Shown here piece by piece: positions 31,971 through 40,305 of a stretch of 64,000 nt of DNA; position 1 is the first letter of the stretch; each line of letters starts with the position of its first letter. Both the position numbers and the translations under genes were made by a program. Where the stretch lies: positions 1 to 64,000 of the forward strand of contig JAHCAZ010000021.1 of assembly GCA_019634615.1 (NCBI GenBank), read 5' to 3'. A model generated the notes under the pieces. It was not told the origin of the DNA, searched no databases, and saw only the letters and a list, made by a program, of their open reading frames with translations. This stretch comes from Opitutaceae bacterium. Its GTDB lineage: Bacteria > Verrucomicrobiota > Verrucomicrobiia > Opitutales > Opitutaceae.

Positions 31971-34639
31971 GGGCGGAATCCCTCCACGCGGAGCCGACGG
32001 AACATGAAACGAAAAGCGTCAGGAGCGGGGCGGGGCGGCAACAGGAAATGCATTTCGCGTCCCTCGGGCTGTCCGGCAACGCGGTAGTGGAGCAGCGCTC
32101 CCTCCTTGGCCGACATCCGGTTGACTTCCACGCTGTGGCGCACGTCGGGGTAGCGATCGAGATACCGGACCCAGTCCGGCTCGGGCGGCAATGGCGCGTC
32201 GCGCAGCTCGACGGTGTTTTCGCCCGAGCGCGCGTCGAACTCGACGGAGCCGTCGCGCCAGCTCAGCGGGTCGTCGAACTCCAGCCGCTGCACGACCTTG
32301 CCGTTGGCGACAATCACCAGGATGGCCTGGGTTCGGAGCTGCGGGCGGACGCTGTAGTTCAGACGCAGGCGGGCGGCGCCCGCGGGGGCCGGCACGCGCA
32401 GCGTCACGGTCTCGGCGCGGGACCAACGGATGACGGGGAGATTCCAGGCCGGGAACGGGCCTTCGGCGATGGTGAGTCCCTCGCTGCTGCGCACCGTGGG
32501 TGCGGTGTGCAGTGAGACCAGTTCCTCACTGTAGCACAGCCGCGGGTCGGCGGCGACGGCCGCCTCGACGTCGAGGTCGCGGGTCGAGCCGAGTGTCGCG
32601 ACGCCCAGTTCGTGGCCGTCGTTTTGGGCGACGATCCGCAGACGAAGACGCGCCAGCGAAGGTGGACGCGGCACCGTCAGGCGGCCGTTGGCGGTGAATT
32701 GGGTGAGGAGCCGGCCGCCGCCTTCCGGCGATTCGGCCCAGACTTCGAGACCGGCCCGATCCCGCGGGTCGAGGCCTTGGAGTTCCAAGTCGAGGCTGGG
32801 CTCAGCCTTGCCGTCCGTCGCGGCGACCGTCACCAGCAGAGCCTGGTTTTCCCTCGCCGGCGCAATCCGGTTTGGCACGCCGTCCTCACCGAGGTAATCC
32901 CGGCGCAGCGAGCCTTGGCTGGCACTGCCGAGGAACTCCACGCCCGCGGTGGGCTTGCCCGCGAACGGGACCAGCACGTAGGCGGGACCCTCGGCGAGTT
33001 CGCCGAGTGGGCGGTTCCGGCCGAGATGCTGCCGGGAGAAGACATTGTAGGCCGCGTCATCAAAGGTCGCGCTGGTCTCGAAGCGCTGGCGGGCGCGCTG
33101 GCTCATGAGCGCGAGGAGCAGGGGGTCCTCGCCCTCGGAGATGAAATTGATCTGGTCCATGCGGGCCAGCCGGTTCTCCAGTTGCGGCGGCAGCAGCGAG
33201 GGCCGGGCGAGCGCGAGGTCAGGATAAAGCAGCGGACCGAGCGGGCGGCGGGCATTGTGCCAGAGGTAGAGCTTGTCGGACCACAGGCCGCCCGCGGCAA
33301 TCAGGACGCCTACGCCCAACGCGACCCGGGGAGCGGAGTGCCACCGGTCGACCAGCGCGGCGAGGGCGGGCGTCGCGAGGAGAATGACGAGAATCAGCTC
33401 GCTCGAGCCCGCGTTGAACCAGCGGCCGGTGACGAGGATCAGCGCGAGCCAGCCGAAGGCGCAGGCCGCCAGCAGCGCGGTCAGGCGCTGGCTCGAGCGC
33501 CAGCGCCCCAGGATCAGGGCGGCCGCGAGCAGACAGGCGAGGCCGGGCAGGCCGAGACCGACCGAGTCCTCGCTGGGGCCCTTGAAGATCCCGGGATTCT
33601 GCCAGAGCGGCACGAGCAGGTCGGCGCGCAGCAGCGGGATGTTGGCGGACGTCGCCTGCACCGGGGAGATGAGGCTGGCGAGGCGCACGTCGGTGGCCAG
33701 GGCCAGGTTGAGGGAAAAGGGCAGCAGCCCGAGGATGAGGCCGAATGCCGCCCGTCGCCGGCCCGGGCGGTCCGGGGGTACGTAGCCGGCGGCCAGGCCC
33801 GCCGCGAGCGTGGCCGCGACGACAAGCCCGACGCCCGGGCTGGAACCCGCCGCCAGACCCAGGCAGAGGCCGCCGAGCGCCGCGAGGACCGGGCGGTTCT
33901 CGTTGCGCCAGGTGAGGGCGAAGGCCAGGCCCGCGACCAGCGCCGTGGCGGCGGGCAAGCCGTTGTCGGTGGTGGCCGCGTGCGCCAGCACGGGCGTGGC
34001 GGTCAAGGCGCACCAGCTCGCGACGAGTGCGGCGTTCGCACTCCAACCCGCCGCGCGGGCGAGCCGGTTGACCGCGAGGCCGGCGAGGACCCAGCCGATC
34101 AGATTCACGGCCCCGAGCGCCGGCAGCGGCGTGCCGAAGACCAGCAGCCACGTGTGGAGCAGGCCGCCGTTGAACGGCAGCAGCACCTGGCGGGCGTCCG
34201 CGACGGGCAGCGGGAAAATGCTGCCGTGCGCGACCTGCAGCAGGGCCCGGGGGAGTTCGTAGGCGTAGACCGCGGGGCTGTCGGGCAGGTAAGCCGTCGC
34301 GGCGATCGCGCTGGCGACGCCCAGCGGCACGAGGGTCAGCGCCGCCGTCCACAGCAACCATGGGTGGGCCGACGCGGTGGTCGGGCTGGAGCGAGGCGGC
34401 GCCGGAAAGAGGTAGGCGAGCAATACGCCCACGCAGCCGAAGCCGGTTGACACGGCGAGGAAGGCCCCGGGCCGGCCGAGCTGGTGGAAGGGCGAGAGCG
34501 CGAGCGCCGTCAGCAGCAGGTTGGCCCAGGCCAGCGCCGCGGCGGCGAGCAGGAGGTCGGCCGGGTGGTCGGTCCAGCGCCGGGCCGCGACCATCGACAG
34601 CCACACCAGGAGGATGATGTGCAGGAGCAACAGGTCCAT
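31967..34639 (-). CDS. large membrane protein with C-terminal NPDV/EGR module, paralogue of 10586-13306
   Basis: 890 aa. N-terminal MDLLLLHIILLVWLSMVAARR, about 12 helices, then a long periplasmic region and the motif YPDVRHSVEVNRMS...HYRVAGQPEGR, ending FMFRRLRVEGFRP. The first-loop segment reads PDSPAVYAYELPR, lacking the Asp seen in the 37461-40304 paralogue. It is coupled to the membrane protein downstream. The duplicated pair has diverged strongly, suggesting different substrates and not a recent copy. No established family name is given. Confidence 0.8.
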   Translation of the reverse strand: MDLLLLHIILLVWLSMVAARRWTDHPADLLLAAAALAWANLLLTALALSPFHQLGRPGAFLAVSTGFGCVGVLLAYLFPAPPRSSPTTASAHPWLLWTAALTLVPLGVASAIAATAYLPDSPAVYAYELPRALLQVAHGSIFPLPVADARQVLLPFNGGLLHTWLLVFGTPLPALGAVNLIGWVLAGLAVNRLARAAGWSANAALVASWCALTATPVLAHAATTDNGLPAATALVAGLAFALTWRNENRPVLAALGGLCLGLAAGSSPGVGLVVAATLAAGLAAGYVPPDRPGRRRAAFGLILGLLPFSLNLALATDVRLASLISPVQATSANIPLLRADLLVPLWQNPGIFKGPSEDSVGLGLPGLACLLAAALILGRWRSSQRLTALLAACAFGWLALILVTGRWFNAGSSELILVILLATPALAALVDRWHSAPRVALGVGVLIAAGGLWSDKLYLWHNARRPLGPLLYPDLALARPSLLPPQLENRLARMDQINFISEGEDPLLLALMSQRARQRFETSATFDDAAYNVFSRQHLGRNRPLGELAEGPAYVLVPFAGKPTAGVEFLGSASQGSLRRDYLGEDGVPNRIAPARENQALLVTVAATDGKAEPSLDLELQGLDPRDRAGLEVWAESPEGGGRLLTQFTANGRLTVPRPPSLARLRLRIVAQNDGHELGVATLGSTRDLDVEAAVAADPRLCYSEELVSLHTAPTVRSSEGLTIAEGPFPAWNLPVIRWSRAETVTLRVPAPAGAARLRLNYSVRPQLRTQAILVIVANGKVVQRLEFDDPLSWRDGSVEFDARSGENTVELRDAPLPPEPDWVRYLDRYPDVRHSVEVNRMSAKEGALLHYRVAGQPEGREMHFLLPPRPAPDAFRFMFRRLRVEGFRP

Positions 34640-34655
34640 GGCGGCGCGGACGGTC

Positions 34656-35234
34656 TCAGGGCGCGGGAGTCAGGGCGGCGAAGCTGTTCAGGCCGAACTG
34701 GAAGGTCCGGTAGGACGTGCAGGCGAAGCCGTTCCGCCGGGCGAGCTCCCGGACGTCGGCCTGGCTCCAGTAGTGCTTATGGTCGGCGATCTCGGGCCCG
34801 GAGATGATCTTCAGGCGAAAGGCCAGAAACTCGAGCAGCGGCCGCGAAGCGGGTGTCGGAGTCGTCAGTAGCACGGAACCGCCCGGCCGCAGCAGGCGGC
34901 GGAACTCGCGGAAGAGCACGTCCACCTGGTCGAGGGGGATGTGTTCCAGCACCGCGAGGATGGTGACGTGGTCGAAGCTGGCGTCGGCGAACGCGAAGCG
35001 GTCCTTGAAGTGAAAGTTGTCGAGCGTGAGGTTGGGGGCGATGCGGCCCGGCGTGGCGTCGTAGTCGAGGCCGATGCCCGACCGGATGTCGCGCGCGAGT
35101 CCGCGCAGGAACAGCGCCTGGTGACCGCAGCCGAAGTCCAGCACGTCCGTGCCCGGGCGGACGCCACGGCGGACAATGCCCGAGCGCCAGCGGCAGATGA
35201 ACAGGTCGAGAGCGTTGAAATCCTTCGTGCCCAT
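34656..35234 (-). CDS. class I SAM-dependent methyltransferase
   Basis: 192 aa, compact. Motif I is DVLDFGCGHQALFLRGL, the acidic residue falls in GIGLDYDA, and ILAVLEHIPLDQVDVLFREFRRLLRPGG is the typical core helix and strand. The later HKHYWSQADVRELARRNGF is a common ending for small glycan methyltransferases. It sits between a GT2 and a large membrane protein and probably methylates a sugar intermediate. Confidence 0.85.
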   Translation of the reverse strand: MGTKDFNALDLFICRWRSGIVRRGVRPGTDVLDFGCGHQALFLRGLARDIRSGIGLDYDATPGRIAPNLTLDNFHFKDRFAFADASFDHVTILAVLEHIPLDQVDVLFREFRRLLRPGGSVLLTTPTPASRPLLEFLAFRLKIISGPEIADHKHYWSQADVRELARRNGFACTSYRTFQFGLNSFAALTPAP

Positions 35235-35249
35235 GCGCGGGACTCCGGC

Positions 35250-36200
35250 TCAGGACGAGCGGGTGCTCTGGATGCGCTTGATGACGACGCGCTCGAGCTC
35301 GAGCAGGCGCTGGTTGACCGAGCTCAGGACCAGGCCGAGCGAAAGGCTCATGAAGGCGAGCAGGCCGCTGGCGATCGAGACGATGGCGCAGGCGCGGCTG
35401 GCGACGTACCGGTGAAGGACGAGCTCGCTGAAGGGCAGGATGCCGGTGCCGATCGAGGTGAGGAACAACACCATGAAGAGGGTGCCGAAGAGCGTCAGCG
35501 GCTTGTAGGCCCGCAGCAGGAGGAACAGGCGGAGCAGCACGCGGATCCCGTCGGGGATGGTGCGCAGCTTGGAGAAGCTGCCCGACGGCCGTTCGCCGTA
35601 GGGCGCCTCGATCTCGCGCACCACCGCGCCGCGGTAGAGGCTCTGCACGGTGAGCTCCGTCTCGACGTCGAACCCTCGCGACGTGATCGGAATCGTCAGG
35701 GCGCAGTCGCGGGTGAATGCGCGGTAGCCGGAGAAGATGTCGGAGATTCGGGCGCCGAAGATCTTGTTGATGATCCAGCAGACGAGCTGGTTGCCGGCGA
35801 CGTGGAACTTCCGGAAGGACTTGTCGCTGTATTGCTGCAGGCGGGCCGCAACCGTCATGTCGGCGTCGCCCGCAAGCACCGGGGCCAGCAGGCGGTGCAC
35901 GGCGGTGGCGTCGTACGTGCCGTCGCCGTCAACCATCACCATGATATCCTCGCGCACGACCTCGAACATCGTGGCGACCACGTAGCCCTTGCCCTGCTTT
36001 TTCTCGCGGATGACCGTCGCGCCGGCGGCGCGGGCGAACTCCGCGGTGCGATCGGTGCAGTTGTTGTCGAACACGTACACGGCCGCCGTCGGGAGCTGGG
36101 CGCGGAAGTCCCGCACGACCTGGCCGATCGTCTTCTCCTCCTGGTAGCAGGGGATCACGACGGCGATGCTCGGGTTCTGGGAGGGAGGGGGGCTGGCCAT
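35250..36200 (-). CDS. GT2 glycosyltransferase, DPM1-like with C-terminal membrane helices
   Basis: 316 aa. GT2 marks are IAVVIPCYQEEKTI, FDNNCTDRTAEFA and VMVDGDGTYDA (metal-binding D-x-D). SDIFSGYRAFTRDCA is a conserved acceptor-region block. Residues about 225-300 hold two hydrophobic segments (LTLFGTLFMVLFLTSIGTG and IVSIASGLLAFMSLSLGLVL), so it is membrane-attached. It probably loads a sugar onto polyprenyl phosphate. The start ATG agrees with family length. Confidence 0.92.
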   Translation of the reverse strand: MASPPPSQNPSIAVVIPCYQEEKTIGQVVRDFRAQLPTAAVYVFDNNCTDRTAEFARAAGATVIREKKQGKGYVVATMFEVVREDIMVMVDGDGTYDATAVHRLLAPVLAGDADMTVAARLQQYSDKSFRKFHVAGNQLVCWIINKIFGARISDIFSGYRAFTRDCALTIPITSRGFDVETELTVQSLYRGAVVREIEAPYGERPSGSFSKLRTIPDGIRVLLRLFLLLRAYKPLTLFGTLFMVLFLTSIGTGILPFSELVLHRYVASRACAIVSIASGLLAFMSLSLGLVLSSVNQRLLELERVVIKRIQSTRSS

Positions 36201-36309
36201 GATGAGGGCGGGAGAGATGGACGGGGCGCCGGCGGGCGCGGCTTGGACTGACTAAAGAGCCGCGTTTCCGCGGGGCTGTCCACAGCGATTTCGCTGGCCG
36301 CGGCCGCGG

Positions 36310-37464
36310 TCAGGGGACCGGGACGACCGCCAGGCGGTGACCACGGGCAAAGCGCAGGGCCCGCTGCAGGACATCGGTGGCTCCCGCGATCAGCAGGGTG
36401 GCGCCGGCACAGATGATGACGATGAGCTCGGGCAGGTCGCGGCACGCACCGGTGGCGGAGGGAAACCGCCAGACGCCGAAGTAGAGCACGAGGATGTGCC
36501 AGAGATAGATCTCCAGCGTGAAGCGACCCAGATAGGCGAGCACGCCGCCGCGCGGCGCCCACCCCAGCGCGATGCCGGCCGCAAGGGCGAGGACCGCGGC
36601 GAGATCATACGTGATCATGACCGGGCGGGCATAGGCGAAGTCGAGGCGGTTGAACTGGAAACTCGCCCCCATCGCCGTGCGATCCAGCAGCGTCAGGCTG
36701 TTCATGGTCATGGCGCAGGCGGCGACCACCAGGCCGAGGACGGCCACGATCAACAGGGCGCGGCGCGGGAGGAGGCCGGCGAGGGCCCGATAGTGCAGGC
36801 CGAGGAAGAAGTAGAACATCCAGAACAGGGGGTTCGGCCGCCCCCAGACGTAATAGTTCAGGCTGCCGCGGTCACAGAGCACGCCGAGCGTGACATGGAG
36901 GGCGAGCAGCAGCCCGGCCAGACCGAGGACGAGGAACTCCGTGCGGACAGCCGGCACGAGCCGGTTGAGCCAGCCCGGCAGCGCCTTCAGGAGCGGCTGG
37001 ACCAGGTAAAGCTGCAGGATGAGCGGGATAAAATACAGCGTGGGCTCGACGCCGAAGAACAGCAGGTGCTGCCAGAGCCAGTTCAGGCGTCCGCTCAGGC
37101 CGGGTTGGGCGGACCATTGCTGATAATGATTGAGCAGGAAGAACGACAGGATGCTGACGATCAGGTATGGCAGGCCGATGCGCCAGAGGCGCGCGCGGTA
37201 GTAGTCGCCGAGAGCCTGGGGCTTCTCCGAGGCGCCGGCCAGGTAGCCCGACATGAACACGAACAACGGCACGGCAAAGCTGAACACCTGGTTCAGGGCG
37301 AGGCCGAGGTGAAACGAGGGACTCCAGGCGAAGGTGTCCGTCGTCACGAAGCTGCCGGCAAAATGGATGCAGACGACGCCGAAAATGCTCAGGCCGCGCA
37401 GCACGTCGATGTACGCGTTGCGGCGGCGCGGGGCGGGTGCGGCGATGGTCGCAGGAGCGCTCAT
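36310..37464 (-). CDS. acyltransferase 3 family membrane O-acyltransferase
   Basis: 384 aa, about ten membrane helices. It begins NAYIDVLRGLSIFGVVCIHFAG, where the conserved Arg and His of family 3 acyltransferases are visible. The FAVPLFVFMSGYLAG block is also standard. Proteins of this family O-acetylate or succinylate exported polysaccharides. Its ATG overlaps the stop of the large 37461-40304 gene (ATGA), so acylation is coupled to that protein. It is distinct from the MBOAT system at 16158-18520, giving the locus two acylation routes. Confidence 0.92.
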   Translation of the reverse strand: MSAPATIAAPAPRRRNAYIDVLRGLSIFGVVCIHFAGSFVTTDTFAWSPSFHLGLALNQVFSFAVPLFVFMSGYLAGASEKPQALGDYYRARLWRIGLPYLIVSILSFFLLNHYQQWSAQPGLSGRLNWLWQHLLFFGVEPTLYFIPLILQLYLVQPLLKALPGWLNRLVPAVRTEFLVLGLAGLLLALHVTLGVLCDRGSLNYYVWGRPNPLFWMFYFFLGLHYRALAGLLPRRALLIVAVLGLVVAACAMTMNSLTLLDRTAMGASFQFNRLDFAYARPVMITYDLAAVLALAAGIALGWAPRGGVLAYLGRFTLEIYLWHILVLYFGVWRFPSATGACRDLPELIVIICAGATLLIAGATDVLQRALRFARGHRLAVVPVP

Positions 37465-40304
37465 AGGTTGCGGAATCCCTCCACCCGCAGCCGGCGAAAC
37501 ATGTAGTAGAGGGGTTCGCCGGGCACGGTCTCGAGGGTGCGCTTGTTGAACAGTGTGCGATTCTCCTTCCGGCCGAAGGCCTCCCAGTGTTCGCGCGCCC
37601 CCTGATCGGGCGCGATGCCCTGCCCGGCGACATAGGCCTTAACGTCCGGGTAGCGCTCGAGGTAGTCGAGCCAGTCCGGGTCGTCGCTGACGGCGACATT
37701 CCGGATCTCGATCACGTTTCGACCGGGCCGGGGCGTGAACGTCAGCGTGCGGATGAACCAGCCGGTGCGGTTGGCCCAGTCGTAGCTCTGCATGATTTCG
37801 CCGTTGAAGCAGACGTCGAAGCGGGCGGCTTCGCGGGTGTGGAGACGCAGCTCGAAGGAGAACTCCAGGCGCTCGAGATTCCTCGTCTCGGGGATCTCCA
37901 GGCGCAGGACCGGCGCCTTGGCCCAACGGATCAACGGCAGGTCCCACTGGGGATAAGGACCCTCCGGCGGGGCCAGGCCGGTGGTGCGGATGCGGCTGCC
38001 TGGTTGGGCCGCGACCAGCTCCTCGGAAAGGACCGAGAATGGATTCTGCGGCGCCTCGATCTCCGGCGGCTCCTCCCGGGCGAGGTAGGGCAGATCCACG
38101 CGACCAAGCAGCTCGCCCGTGTCACGGTCCTCGACCCGCATGGTGAAGCGGCGGAAGGGGCGGGTGACAGAGGATTGCGCCTCGCCGGTGACCTCGAAGG
38201 CGGCGAGTTCCGCGTTGGTGCCGTCAACGTACTCGACGCCGACACGCAGCCGGGCGTGGTCCGGATCGTTGAGCCCTGCAACCTTGATCCCGAGGTTGGC
38301 GTAGCGTCCGGGTTCGCGCGGGCCGTAGGAGAACACGACGAGCACGCCGCGGTTGCCGGGGCTGGACGGCTGGTTTTCCGGGTGGGGTGGAAGCCCGTAG
38401 TAGTCGATGGCGGGTTGGCCCGATCCGATGGTGCCGAGGAACTCGACCCCGGCCGTGCGCTTGGCGGGGACCTCGACGATCGTGTAGGAGGAGAGCTGCT
38501 CGATGTTGCTGTAGGCGACCTTACGAACGAAGCCCCATTGGGAGTAGACATTGTACCGGTCGGGTTGCGTGGAGCTCCGGGCGGTGAAGCGCTGATGCCC
38601 GCGCTGGGCCATGAGGAGGAAGATGCGCTCGTTGCCGTCGGTGGAGTCGATGTTGATGCGCTCGTGCTCCAGCATGCGCTGGGTCATGAGCGGTGGCAGC
38701 GCGGGCAGCGCCGGCGGCGGCGGCAGGCCCGCCCACAACGGCGCGTAGGGGCGACTGGTGTTCTGGAAGAGATAGATCCCCGCCAGCCACAGCGCGCTCA
38801 CCGCGAGTACGACCACGAGGTTGCGCGTCGCGCGCCGGAGTGCCGGCTGGTTCCATCCGGCCTCGAGGAAGAGGGCGAGGCAGGGGCTGAGCACGAGGAT
38901 GGCCGGGACGAAGTACCTCTGGTTGTAGAGCGACCATTTGTTCAGCAGGAAGTACGTCGCGAACCAGCCCAGGCCCAACCAGCCGAGCCAAGCGGCCACC
39001 GGGCGGTGACGCAGGCGCAGGACGGCGAACACCGCGGCAATCAGGACGACGGGGCCGGTGAGGCCGAACCAGACGTGGTCCTCGTTGAGATCCGGAGGGA
39101 AAAGGTAGAGGGGGGAGAAGGCGTAGGCCTCGTTCCAGCGCGGGAAGAACGTGGCGGTCCCCCAGGTGTTCAACGCCGCGGTGAACCCGAGGTCGAAGGT
39201 GAACCGGTGCAGCGGCTCGAGAAACATCTGCACCAGATAAGCGAGGCTCGTCTGGCCGACGCAGGCCCAGGTGAATGGCCGGTTGAGGGTGAAATCGTAG
39301 GTCTTGTTGATCCACTCGCCCTTTTCCGCGAGGTTGACCAGGGCGAAGGGGACGGCGAGGGCCAGCCCGAGCACGGCTGGGAGGATCCAAGCCGTCGCGC
39401 CGGCGAGGAAGGCGCGAATCTCGCCCCGTCGCCAGTGCGACCAGGCCCAGAGCAAGGCGAGCAGGCCGGAGGCCGGCGCGAAGAAGACCACGGTGAGCTT
39501 TGAGCCGGCGGTGAGGCCGGCGCACAGGCCGGCCAGCAGGGCATCGCGGGTGAGGCGGGTCTCGCGCCAGCGGAGCGCGAACAGGAGGAACCCCAGCAAA
39601 CCCGCGCCCGTGGGGAGATCATTGGTCGTGGCCGTGGCCTGGGCCATCACCTGGGTCGAAGTCATCGCCAGCCACGCCGCGACCAGCGCGGCGTTTGGGC
39701 CGGCCGCGGCGAGGCGGGCGAGGCGGTAGACCGCGAGACCGGCGGCGAGCCAGGCGGTGAGATTGATGAAAGTCAGGGCCTGGAGCCCCGGGCTGTACTG
39801 CAGGGCGTGAAGCTGGAGCAGGTTGAAGTTGAAAGGGAAGTAGGTCTGCCTGGGATTGCCCGTGGCGAAATGCGCCAGGTCGCCCTGCCCGAGATAGTAC
39901 ATCACGCGGGGCAGGTGATAGGTCAGCGAGTCGTAGTTGTTGGGCGGATAAGTGCCGGCGATGCGGAAGCTGGCGTAGACCACGGGCAGAAGCGTGAGGC
40001 CCGCGGCGAGGAGGGCGGCGGTGGCCGGCAGGCCCTCCCGCCCAGGGGTGGAGACTCCGGGCTCGGGGCCGACCCGGCGCAGGGCGAGCCAGGTTGCCAG
40101 CGCAAGCAGCAGCGATGTGCGAAAGTACCAGGCCGGCGCACCCAGTTCGCCCACGGCGGAGAGCGCGAGACTGGTGACGACGATATTGGCCCAACTGAGC
40201 GCGATGGCGCCGAGCAGCTGCTCGAGCAGGGAACGATGAAGGCGCCGGGCGGCAGCGAACGACAGCCAGAGAAGGATCGCGGTATGGGCGAGAAAGGGGG
40301 CCAT
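37461..40304 (-). CDS. large GT-C-like membrane protein with C-terminal NPDV/EGR module
   Basis: 947 aa. N-terminal half: about 12 helices, with the first extracytoplasmic loop YPPNNYDSLTYHLPRVMYY. Its Asp125 matches the acidic catalytic loop of GT-C enzymes, unlike its two paralogues. C-terminal half: beta-rich periplasmic region, then YPDVKAYVAGQ...HWEAFGRKENR and the ending YMFRRLRVEGF. Of the three paralogues (with 10586-13306 and 31967-34639) this one looks most like an active transferase. It is followed by a coupled acyltransferase, so its product may be acylated. Confidence 0.83.
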   Translation of the reverse strand: MAPFLAHTAILLWLSFAAARRLHRSLLEQLLGAIALSWANIVVTSLALSAVGELGAPAWYFRTSLLLALATWLALRRVGPEPGVSTPGREGLPATAALLAAGLTLLPVVYASFRIAGTYPPNNYDSLTYHLPRVMYYLGQGDLAHFATGNPRQTYFPFNFNLLQLHALQYSPGLQALTFINLTAWLAAGLAVYRLARLAAAGPNAALVAAWLAMTSTQVMAQATATTNDLPTGAGLLGFLLFALRWRETRLTRDALLAGLCAGLTAGSKLTVVFFAPASGLLALLWAWSHWRRGEIRAFLAGATAWILPAVLGLALAVPFALVNLAEKGEWINKTYDFTLNRPFTWACVGQTSLAYLVQMFLEPLHRFTFDLGFTAALNTWGTATFFPRWNEAYAFSPLYLFPPDLNEDHVWFGLTGPVVLIAAVFAVLRLRHRPVAAWLGWLGLGWFATYFLLNKWSLYNQRYFVPAILVLSPCLALFLEAGWNQPALRRATRNLVVVLAVSALWLAGIYLFQNTSRPYAPLWAGLPPPPALPALPPLMTQRMLEHERINIDSTDGNERIFLLMAQRGHQRFTARSSTQPDRYNVYSQWGFVRKVAYSNIEQLSSYTIVEVPAKRTAGVEFLGTIGSGQPAIDYYGLPPHPENQPSSPGNRGVLVVFSYGPREPGRYANLGIKVAGLNDPDHARLRVGVEYVDGTNAELAAFEVTGEAQSSVTRPFRRFTMRVEDRDTGELLGRVDLPYLAREEPPEIEAPQNPFSVLSEELVAAQPGSRIRTTGLAPPEGPYPQWDLPLIRWAKAPVLRLEIPETRNLERLEFSFELRLHTREAARFDVCFNGEIMQSYDWANRTGWFIRTLTFTPRPGRNVIEIRNVAVSDDPDWLDYLERYPDVKAYVAGQGIAPDQGAREHWEAFGRKENRTLFNKRTLETVPGEPLYYMFRRLRVEGFRNL

Positions 40305-40305
40305 G

